NCBI GenBank assembly: GCA_002339085.1
Contig: DDDX01000052.1
Location: forward strand, 1 to 14,738
Direction of reading: 5' to 3'
Origin: Cellvibrionales bacterium UBA1969
GTDB lineage: Bacteria > Pseudomonadota > Gammaproteobacteria > Pseudomonadales > UBA7434
DNA: 14,738 nt
In this document: positions 7,629-13,184 of the stretch, piece by piece
Numbering within the stretch: the stretch's first letter is position 1
Layout of the letters: each line of letters opens with the position of its first letter
Translations under genes and position numbers: made by a program
Notes under the pieces: generated by a model
What the model saw: only the letters and a program-made list of their open reading frames with translations
The model's database searches: none
Told to the model about the DNA's origin: nothing

Positions 7629-7653
7629 AAGCTAATAGAATTTTATTAGACTT
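7629..7653. repeat. Bulged hairpin upstream of the SRPBCC gene
   Basis: AAG-CTAATA (7629-7637) can pair with TATTAG-A-CTT (7644-7653) around the loop GAATTT, giving nine base pairs with one bulged A. It lies 20 bases before the SRPBCC start and has no uridine tract. It is AT-rich, in an AT-rich gap, so it may be incidental or may affect the leader of the downstream gene. Confidence 0.25.
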
Positions 7654-7672
7654 AATCACAGCGGAAACCGTC

Positions 7673-8110
7673 ATGCACGAGATAATTGCACAGAAAAACA
7701 TCAAGGCACCGTTAGCTATGATCTGGGCCTTGGTTGAGGATTTCAGTAATCTTGACTGGTACAGCCCAGCCACGAAAGTTGAAAAGATCGCCAGTAATAA
7801 TCCTGATAGGAAGGGTGAGATTCGTCGTATTCATATGGCGAATATGCCAGAACCTGTCGATGAAGTACTGGATCGAATCGACAGTGATAATCACAGTATT
7901 TATTACCATATACCCGGCACGCCAATGGCAAATTACCAGGTGTGTGTGTCCTTAACAGACGATCCTGATGGCGGCGTGAACGCGAAGTGGCATGCTAGCT
8001 TTACCGAAATTACCGTGGAAGGATTAACGCCAGAAATGATGATTAGCATTATGGAAGACACTTATAGCAATATGCTGGAAGAAATCTCACAAGCCGTCCA
8101 AGCTGGATAA
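7673..8110 (+). CDS. SRPBCC (START-like / polyketide cyclase) family protein
   Basis: This 145-residue single-domain protein has the helix-grip fold pattern. The first strand is EIIAQKNIKAP, followed by the kinked helix MIWALVEDFSNLDWYSP (17-33) with the family's D-F-x-x-x-x-x-W-x-P element. Strands then run through EVLDRIDSDNHSIYYHI and NAKWHASFTEI, and a long C-terminal helix ends the protein (SIMEDTYSNMLEEISQAV). Members bind hydrophobic ligands in a deep cavity, and some are cyclases or ketide/lipid carriers. No specific catalytic set can be recognised. It lies downstream of the MFS exporter, so the two may handle the same hydrophobic compound; this is inference from position only. The ribosome site is weak (GCGGAAA about 6 bases upstream). 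It converges with the SDR gene ending at 8141. Confidence 0.85.
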   Translation: MHEIIAQKNIKAPLAMIWALVEDFSNLDWYSPATKVEKIASNNPDRKGEIRRIHMANMPEPVDEVLDRIDSDNHSIYYHIPGTPMANYQVCVSLTDDPDGGVNAKWHASFTEITVEGLTPEMMISIMEDTYSNMLEEISQAVQAG

Positions 8111-8123
8111 GCCTTTAAGCAGA

Positions 8124-8135
8124 GTAAACGTTTAC
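8124..8135. repeat. Perfect 12-bp palindrome GTAAACGTTTAC
   Basis: The sequence is self-complementary over 12 bases and lies in the 30-base gap between two convergent stop codons (8110 and 8141). Its centre (AACGTT within TAAACGTTTA) resembles LacI/GalR-family operators, but there is no promoter next to it. It is too short and lacks the T tract needed for an intrinsic terminator. Confidence 0.4.
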
Positions 8136-8140
8136 GTCAT

Positions 8141-8848
8141 CTAGCTTTCAATTTGACCTAGATTAGCATGCATGATCGAACCATTCATCACAGGATTTTC
8201 GGCGGCAAACTTTAATGTGGCGGCCATTTCAGAGGGTTCGATAAGACGGTTAAAGGTCACCCCACTCGCGATATCAGCAAGTATTTCTTGGCTACCACCC
8301 ACATGATCACTGAGCATTTCTGTTTCAGTAAAGCCAGGACAGACACAAACCGTATGGATACCCTTACCGCTAAGATCTTGGCAGTTAGCACGCATCATGC
8401 CCACCATGGCATGTTTAGATGTTACATACGAACAGCTATTGGCAACCGCCTTTTCAGATAAAGTCGAACCCACATAAATAATTGCTGAACCCACTGCCAT
8501 CGAAGGCAGTATCAACTGATTTAACTCCGCTGGCGCTATCACATTTACCTGCATCACACGATGCAGATCTTCAGAGCTAACGGTCTCAATATTGTCCTTT
8601 AATAATAAACCGGCACTATGAATAATGATGATTTCCGATGCCGCGACTAACCAATGCTTAAGTTTATCGGCGACTGCTTCGGCCCAACCTATCACCGCCA
8701 AATCGGCGCTAATATGCCGCACCCCTTCTAGGTGAGGGTCACGACGCGAAATATTTATTACCTGATAATCAGCAGCTAAAAATAATTCTGCCGTTGCCCG
8801 ACCAATGCCTCGACTAGCTCCGGTGATGACAAGAAATTTTTGCGCCAT
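8141..8848 (-). CDS. Short-chain dehydrogenase/reductase (SDR) family oxidoreductase
   Basis: This 235-residue classical SDR has the cofactor glycine motif TGASRGIG at 9-16. The end of strand 2 reads NISRRD (32-37); its adjacent arginines favour NADP(H). HSAG (77-80) stands in for the usual NNAG. The catalytic set Asn102, Ser128 (VGSTLS), Tyr141 and Lys145 (YVTSK) is complete, and PGFTETEM (171-178) is the usual loop after strand 6. It should reduce a ketone or oxidise a hydroxyl; the substrate is unknown. Ribosome site AAGGGTG lies about 8 bases before ATG 8848. It follows the crotonase gene by 36 bases on the same strand, so the pair could carry out consecutive beta-oxidation-like steps on one substrate. 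Confidence 0.9.
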   Translation of the reverse strand: MAQKFLVITGASRGIGRATAELFLAADYQVINISRRDPHLEGVRHISADLAVIGWAEAVADKLKHWLVAASEIIIIHSAGLLLKDNIETVSSEDLHRVMQVNVIAPAELNQLILPSMAVGSAIIYVGSTLSEKAVANSCSYVTSKHAMVGMMRANCQDLSGKGIHTVCVCPGFTETEMLSDHVGGSQEILADIASGVTFNRLIEPSEMAATLKFAAENPVMNGSIMHANLGQIES

Positions 8849-8884
8849 GGTTTTTCACCCTTCAATAAAAATTATTGTCTTCTA

Positions 8885-9691
8885 CTAACCCCAAAACTCA
8901 GGCCAATCATTATTAATGGTAGCTTGCCAAGTCGGCTTTCTTTTTTCAAAAAAAGCAACGCCGCCTTCGAGCGCATCAGGTTTTCGCATACTGTAATTTA
9001 ATCCGTCACTTTCATGCTCAATCGCATCCGCTAGCAATTTATCCATATTATCCCACAATAAACGCTTATGCATACCCATCACTAACGGAGAGCAATTTTC
9101 AACCATATCCTTGGCGATGGATAACGCCTCATCCAAGACATGATCCGCATCGACTGAACGACTAGCTAAACCAATAGCTTGTAATTCATCGCCATTTAGC
9201 TTGGGCGCTCGGACCAATAATTCAAAGGCGGCCTCCATACCTACTATCTTTGGTAACAAGGCAGTCATACCGAAATCAGTTACCACGCCTCTTCGATTTT
9301 GCAAAAAACCGTATTTACTGTCCTTAGCGACTACGCGGATATCGCATTGCGTCGCAATACTTAAACCCACGCCAATGGCATGGCCATTACAAGCAGCAAT
9401 AATAGGTTTCCGTAATTCCCACGCCTGGATAGCTAACGGGCAGCTGTTAATATCGCTACGCTCAGAACTATCAAAGGTATTGCCGCCATCACTTAAGTCA
9501 GCACCAGCACAGAAGGCCTTCCCTGATCCCGTTATCACAATCACCTTAACTGCATCATCTCGGTCACATTGCAAATAGGCTGCCCCTAAGTCAGCCAGCA
9601 TTTCACCCGTTAAGGTATTCATAACATCGGGCCGATTTAATGTAATCAGACCAATGCCATCTGAACAACGAATCGTGAGTGTGCTTGCCAT
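8885..9691 (-). CDS. Crotonase (enoyl-CoA hydratase/isomerase) family protein without the hydratase glutamates
   Basis: This 268-residue crotonase has clear fold motifs: FCAGADLSDGG (60-70), NGHAIGVGLSIATQCDIRV (102-120), then YGFLQNRRGVVTDFGMT (127-143) and KIVGMEAAFELL (148-159). Aligned on the shared C-D-I, the two hydratase glutamates are Ser111 and Gln131, so ordinary enoyl-CoA hydration is unlikely. Asp139 falls at the place where the R-R-G-[IV]-V subgroup usually has Pro-Glu and where 4-chlorobenzoyl-CoA dehalogenase has its nucleophilic Asp145. An isomerase, hydrolase or other acyl-CoA reaction is possible; I cannot choose. Ribosome site AAGGTGAT is well placed before ATG 9691. The SDR follows 36 bases downstream. 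Confidence 0.9.
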   Translation of the reverse strand: MASTLTIRCSDGIGLITLNRPDVMNTLTGEMLADLGAAYLQCDRDDAVKVIVITGSGKAFCAGADLSDGGNTFDSSERSDINSCPLAIQAWELRKPIIAACNGHAIGVGLSIATQCDIRVVAKDSKYGFLQNRRGVVTDFGMTALLPKIVGMEAAFELLVRAPKLNGDELQAIGLASRSVDADHVLDEALSIAKDMVENCSPLVMGMHKRLLWDNMDKLLADAIEHESDGLNYSMRKPDALEGGVAFFEKRKPTWQATINNDWPEFWG

Positions 9692-9730
9692 AAATCACCT
9701 TCTTTATCATCGTTAAAGAATCTAAGTTTA

Positions 9731-9743
9731 ACATTTTAAATGT
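9731..9743. promoter_or_regulatory. Candidate operator palindrome upstream of the crotonase-SDR pair
   Basis: ACATTT-T-AAATGT is a perfect 13-base palindrome in the leader or promoter zone of the - strand crotonase gene. Fatty-acid and xenobiotic operons are often controlled by TetR-family repressors binding such dyads, but no regulator gene is present in the window and AT-rich palindromes can arise by chance. Confidence 0.3.
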
Positions 9744-9965
9744 CCATTGCTTAGATCTATGATAACTAATATCACACGGCTATCAGTTTTAACAGCCTGA
9801 TTAAAAGGCTGAATGGAATGAACAATTTGTCATTATGTGTAAAATGAATAATTTCAACAACACCCCCCTTAAAATAAAGCCATTAAACGTATTTAGGAGG
9901 CAATCACCACCGCTTCGAGCAAACAAACCAGTGATATATGATCTATCGTACGTGCATTTTCAGTA

Positions 9966-9971
9966 TATAAT
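9966..9971 (+). promoter_or_regulatory. Candidate -10 element for the PTPS-like / SDR operon
   Basis: A consensus TATAAT lies 30 bases before the preferred start at 10002, which would place transcription initiation around 9978. No good TTGACA-like hexamer lies 16-18 bases upstream, and there is no extended -10 TG, so this promoter would be weak or activator-dependent if real. Confidence 0.35.
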
Positions 9972-10001
9972 GGCATGATTCTTTTCTATTCAGGGATTAA
10001 T

Positions 10002-10508
10002 ATGTCAAAACGATTAACCACAATCGACATCAGTAAAGAAGATCTTAAATTTTCATGCGCTCATTTCACTATATTTTCAGAGACTGATCGCGAACGACTG
10101 CATGGTCACAATTTTAAAGTACGAGCCACAGTCACTGCGCCGGTGTATGAAAATGGTCTATGCTTTGACTACCAAGAAATCAAATCGCGCCTGAGAAGTA
10201 TTTGTAAAACACTGGATGAATATGTGTTACTACCCGGCGAGTCACCTTACCTTAAAATCGAAAAAGTTAGCGATCAATATGAAGTTATTTTTAATGGTGA
10301 AAAACTATTTTTTGCCGTTAGTGATACACAAATATTGGCCATTCGAAATACCACGGTTGAAGAACTATCTTTCCTAGTACTAGAAAAAATGATTAAACAA
10401 GATAACTTTTTCATTGATAGTGATGTCGAGTCGATTACCGTAGGAGTATCCTCAGGTGATGGCCAATGGGGCTCTTATTCATGGCAAGCTACCGACGCTA
10501 AAAAATAA
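10002..10508 (+). CDS. Divergent 6-pyruvoyl-tetrahydropterin synthase / QueD family protein
   Basis: This 168-residue T-fold protein keeps the zinc-binding histidines: His21 (SCAHF) and His34/His36 in LHGHNFKV. It also keeps the FDYQEIK element (55-61). It departs from QueD and PTPS at the active site. The catalytic Cys four residues before HGH is Arg30, with Glu31 next to it. The triad LDH is LDE (71-73). The C-terminal strand, where the family has a pterin-anchoring Glu-Thr, reads VSSGDGQW. About 35 extra residues sit between LDE and the conserved NTTVEELS (116-123). The xExxHGH pattern recalls the PTPS-III type that replaces FolB, but the anchor change argues for another substrate. ATG 10002 has AGGGA 6 bases upstream; the ATG at 9975 is less likely. 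The SDR follows after 23 bases. Confidence 0.87.
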   Translation: MSKRLTTIDISKEDLKFSCAHFTIFSETDRERLHGHNFKVRATVTAPVYENGLCFDYQEIKSRLRSICKTLDEYVLLPGESPYLKIEKVSDQYEVIFNGEKLFFAVSDTQILAIRNTTVEELSFLVLEKMIKQDNFFIDSDVESITVGVSSGDGQWGSYSWQATDAKK

Positions 10509-10531
10509 TCATACTACAACAAGAGAACACT

Positions 10532-11293
10532 ATGGCCCAATTACTTCAGAATAAAGTTGGTCTTGTCACCGGTGGCGGCATGGGCATCGGCAAAGCAATT
10601 TGCTTAGCATTTGCACGTGAAGGCGCCAAGGTTATTATCGCTGATTTCAATCCAGATGCTGGACAAAACACCGTGAATGAAATTATTAACGCCGGTGGTA
10701 GCGCCCACTTTGTTTTTTCAGATGTCAGCCAAGAGCTTTCGGTTCAGCAAATGGTTGATGAAGCGGTTGCACATTATGGCCCTATCGACATTGCTTGTAA
10801 TAGTGCTGCATTGAGTCGTGGCAGCGGTCAAATTCACGAGTACAGCAAAGAAGTGTTTGATGAGACCTTTGCTATGTGCACCACGAATACGTGGCTATGT
10901 ATGAAGGCGCTATTGCCGGTCATGCTCGATAATGGAGGCGGCTCTATCGTCAACATCTCTTCCAACGCGTCACTTCGGGGTCATGCTTATAATACAGCTT
11001 ATGCGGCAGCCAAAGGCGCAGTAAATATTTTAACCAAAAGCTCGGCTGCCGAGTATGGCAAGCGTGGCATTCGTATCAATGCGGTATCACCAGGCGTAAT
11101 ACGTACCCCCGGTGTAGAAAAACTCTTTGTTGATCAACCAGAAATGGAGCAGAGCTTAAGAAAGTCGGCAATTATGAATCGATTGGGTGAACCCAATGAA
11201 ATTGCTGAGGCTGTGGTTTTCTTATGCTCAGATCGTGCATCATTTATTACTGGTCAGGTGCTTTCAGTCGATGGCGGTGGCGCGGTTAAGTAA
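10532..11293 (+). CDS. SDR family NAD(P)-dependent oxidoreductase
   Basis: This 253-residue classical SDR has TGGGMGIG at 13-20. Asp38 closes strand 2 (VIIADFN), which favours NAD(H). CNSAAL (89-94) replaces NNAG. The catalytic residues are Asn119, a serine in NISSNAS (141-147), Tyr157 and Lys161 (YAAAK); PGVIRTP follows at 187-193, and the protein ends in SVDGGGAV. It resembles many FabG-like alcohol or beta-hydroxyacyl dehydrogenases, and the family alone gives no substrate. It starts 23 bases after the PTPS-like stop with AAGAGA upstream, so the two are probably one transcript. PTPS followed by an SDR is the order of steps in biopterin synthesis (sepiapterin reductase is an SDR), but nothing here shows pterin specificity. 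It converges with the amidohydrolase gene, 15 bases away. Confidence 0.92.
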   Translation: MAQLLQNKVGLVTGGGMGIGKAICLAFAREGAKVIIADFNPDAGQNTVNEIINAGGSAHFVFSDVSQELSVQQMVDEAVAHYGPIDIACNSAALSRGSGQIHEYSKEVFDETFAMCTTNTWLCMKALLPVMLDNGGGSIVNISSNASLRGHAYNTAYAAAKGAVNILTKSSAAEYGKRGIRINAVSPGVIRTPGVEKLFVDQPEMEQSLRKSAIMNRLGEPNEIAEAVVFLCSDRASFITGQVLSVDGGGAVK

Positions 11294-11308
11294 CCACCCT
11301 ACTGAACT

Positions 11309-12502
11309 CTAACTCGGCCTTAACTCATTTAAAGCAAGCACATTGTCACGTAAAATTAAACGTTTCTTTTGTTCGTCAAATTCTGTCAACTCGGTCAAGT
11401 AGTCTAACGGAGTCGGCATACCTTCAATATGGGGCCAATCCGAACCAAAAATGACACGATCTGCGCCCATTAATGCTTCAACTTCATAAACGTCATCTTC
11501 CCAAAAGGGATTAATCCAAACATGCTCCCGAAACATATCGGCAGGGTCCTCTTTGTAGTAACCGGTTACCGCCAATCGGTCGCGCGATTGGCTCAGCTTA
11601 CGGAACAGGTCAGGCAGGAATTCTGCACCATTTTCTATTGAAGCGATGCGTACATTGGGAAAACGCTCAAACAATCGCTCAAAACATAAGGTCGCTAAAA
11701 AGTCATAGGCCGCTCGCTCAATATTAAAATGCTTAATATTAGGCGCCATTGCGCCACCTAAACCACTGGAAGTAAAGCCATCATTGACATAGCCCTGAGT
11801 GCTATAGCCTGAATCAGCCGCATGCACAACTACCGTAATTCCTGCCTCATTGACCCGCGACCAGAACGGATCAAAATGTGGGTGTGAGGGCGACAACACG
11901 CCGTCGTTAGCCGTCCATACTGCAGCGGGTCGCATCACTACTGTCCTAGCGCCGCGAGCAATCGCCCACTCTAGCTCGCTACAAGCAAAATTAACGTCAG
12001 ATAAACTAATATAAGGCGAAGCAAAAATACGATTTTTAAAGTTACAGCCCCAGTCTTCATCTAACCACCGGTTAAAACCATGAAACTGCGTTTTCACCGC
12101 ATCAGTGTCATGCTTTAATAACTCTTCATAAAGTACCCCTAAGGTTGGAAACAACCACATCGCATCCAGACCCTGCTCATCTAATTTTTCGAGTCGAGCC
12201 TGATTGTTAATGTAATAATCCGGAAGCGGTTCTGACTCCCCCATTAACTCTTCTGGCTTTAGTTTATCGGGGTTGCCGCGTAAAAATGCTGAAATTGCAC
12301 CCGGCTTAGCAATGGGATTCCAGGTAGGATTAGACACGGCATTGGCGACCTTACCGCCGACAATATGACGCATTCTGCCGTTAATTTCAGCCCACTGCAC
12401 ACAGCGAGGCTGCATATTTTTCGGTACATGGCGAGTAAACGCATCATGCGATTCGTAATAGTGATTGTCACAATCAAACGGTAAATAATCTAAACTCGTC
12501 AT
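11309..12502 (-). CDS. Amidohydrolase family 2 (ACMSD-like) metal-dependent hydrolase
   Basis: This 397-residue TIM-barrel protein belongs to the amidohydrolase-2 / ACMSD group. The N-terminal metal motif reads D10-C-D-N-H14, with Glu17, in place of the more common HxH. The barrel continues through LDAMWLFPT (112-120), ARTVVMRPA (185-193) and the metal histidine in VVVHAADSG (224-232). The later elements are IASIENGAEFLPDL (286-299) and the catalytic aspartate in IFGSDWPHIEG (351-361). Known relatives decarboxylate or hydrolyse cyclic or aromatic acids. Many bacterial members lie in aromatic or steroid degradation loci, where their reactions are unproven. ATG 12502 has GTGAG about 7 bases upstream. 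It is transcribed away from the 682-base non-coding region, which should contain its promoter. Confidence 0.92.
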   Translation of the reverse strand: MTSLDYLPFDCDNHYYESHDAFTRHVPKNMQPRCVQWAEINGRMRHIVGGKVANAVSNPTWNPIAKPGAISAFLRGNPDKLKPEELMGESEPLPDYYINNQARLEKLDEQGLDAMWLFPTLGVLYEELLKHDTDAVKTQFHGFNRWLDEDWGCNFKNRIFASPYISLSDVNFACSELEWAIARGARTVVMRPAAVWTANDGVLSPSHPHFDPFWSRVNEAGITVVVHAADSGYSTQGYVNDGFTSSGLGGAMAPNIKHFNIERAAYDFLATLCFERLFERFPNVRIASIENGAEFLPDLFRKLSQSRDRLAVTGYYKEDPADMFREHVWINPFWEDDVYEVEALMGADRVIFGSDWPHIEGMPTPLDYLTELTEFDEQKKRLILRDNVLALNELRPS

Positions 12503-12735
12503 TTTATACTCACATTATTGGGTTTTATTAACACAGATGTTCAAATCGACGACTTCAGCGCGTTGAGCCGTTTTTACATCTTACTATTCGAATAAATGCC
12601 GCATTTGGATCAAAGCTGATAGCGACAGGATAAAACGGCCCCTCTCTGATCGCGATACCCTAAGCCGTCAATCACCAATTTAAACGGGCTATTAAGCCAG
12701 CTAAGTGACCAAATTACTGCTAAAAATTGGTGGCG

Positions 12736-12760
12736 AAAGCCAACTTTATTGGCTTTTTTT
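12736..12760 (+). terminator. Rho-independent terminator, rightward
   Basis: AAAGCCAA (12736-12743) pairs perfectly with TTGGCTTT (12749-12756) around CTTTA, and the T run continues to 12760 (seven T in all). On the - strand the stem is followed by CGCC, so it works only rightward. A short TGGC-GAAA-GCCA hairpin (12731-12742) overlaps the left arm and would exclude the terminator. The nearest + strand coding gene ended at 11293, beyond the whole antisense amidohydrolase gene. Confidence 0.65.
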
Positions 12761-13027
12761 GTAATAAAAACCACATTATTGATGTTTAATAAATGATCTG
12801 ATCTAAATAAGTAAGAAAAACGCTGACAAGCGGAGATTTTTTAAATTACTGAAATATAAGGATTATTTAAATTTTTGACGCTCATATAGCCCATCTTCAT
12901 GAGAATGACCGAATTTTCTATAGCCCTTAAATGTAAAAAAATGACGTAAGGGGACATCGGGTCCCATGTTTTTGGCCAAGATAATATGATTATATACTCC
13001 CAACGTAACGAATAACCTCGATTACGC

Positions 13028-13042
13028 GCTGGCATTGCCAGC
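13028..13042. repeat. Hairpin GCTGGC-ATT-GCCAGC
   Basis: This is a perfect 6-bp stem with the 3-base loop ATT. It shares the core GGCATTGC and the same ATT loop with the terminator hairpin 31 bases to the right, so the two look like diverged copies of one element. No T tract follows it on the + strand (AAAGTTTAG). Confidence 0.5.
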
Positions 13043-13072
13043 AAAGTTTAGTAAGTAATAACCTCATATTCT

Positions 13073-13100
13073 AACGCCGGCATTGCTGGCGTTTTTTTTT
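13073..13100 (+). terminator. Rho-independent terminator, rightward, facing the 3' end of rnr
   Basis: AACGCCGGC (13073-13081) pairs with GCTGGCGTT (13085-13093) around ATT: nine pairs, one of them G-T. The T run spans 13092-13100 (nine T). This is the strongest terminator in the window. It points rightward on the + strand, against rnr, so it cannot end rnr transcription; it would end a + strand transcript before the rnr 3' end. Confidence 0.75.
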
Positions 13101-13184
13101 GGTTTCAAAAAGACTATACCGATTATGCGCGCCTTAAAGCCAAGCATTACACTGACTATCACTTAAGTAACTTAAGCAGCGCTA

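Larger units (their letters stand above)
9692..10001. other. Divergent intergenic region between the crotonase and PTPS-like genes
   Basis: These 310 AT-rich bases must hold the promoters of both outward-facing gene pairs. Visible elements are a 13-base palindrome ACATTTTAAATGT (9731-9743), 39 bases upstream of the crotonase start, and a TGATA-N5-TATCA dyad (9759-9773). There is also a 6-bp hairpin CAGCCT / AGGCTG (9793-9798 with 9806-9811), an orphan ribosome-site-like AGGAGG (9895-9900) and a TATAAT hexamer at 9966-9971. No protein gene or RNA gene is recognised inside it. Confidence 0.45.
12503..13184. other. Long non-coding region between rnr and the amidohydrolase gene
   Basis: These 682 bases contain no protein gene I can support: the only - strand reading frame (12841-13044) is low-complexity with no ribosome site. 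They must carry the amidohydrolase promoter on the - strand. They also hold two rightward intrinsic terminators (12736-12760 and 13073-13100), a hairpin twin of the second (13028-13042) and a small stem GGGAC/GTCCC (12951-12965). A CTTAAG-TAA-CTTAAG dyad lies at 13162-13176, just beyond the rnr stop. The + strand terminators have no annotated + strand gene to end, which suggests an unannotated small RNA. Confidence 0.6.

Noticed and set aside
7712..7955. Three overlapping frames inside the SRPBCC gene
   Set aside because: They are shadows of a well-supported gene with a clear fold pattern; none has domain features.
9892..9960. Consensus ribosome site AGGAGG (9895-9900) suggesting an unannotated leader gene
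   Set aside because: No ATG, GTG or TTG lies at a usable distance (the nearest, GTG, is about 30 bases away), and no sensible short frame follows.
12841..13044. 67-codon - strand frame in the non-coding region
   Set aside because: It has no ribosome site, no recognisable composition and low-complexity AT-rich codons, and it overlaps candidate RNA structures.
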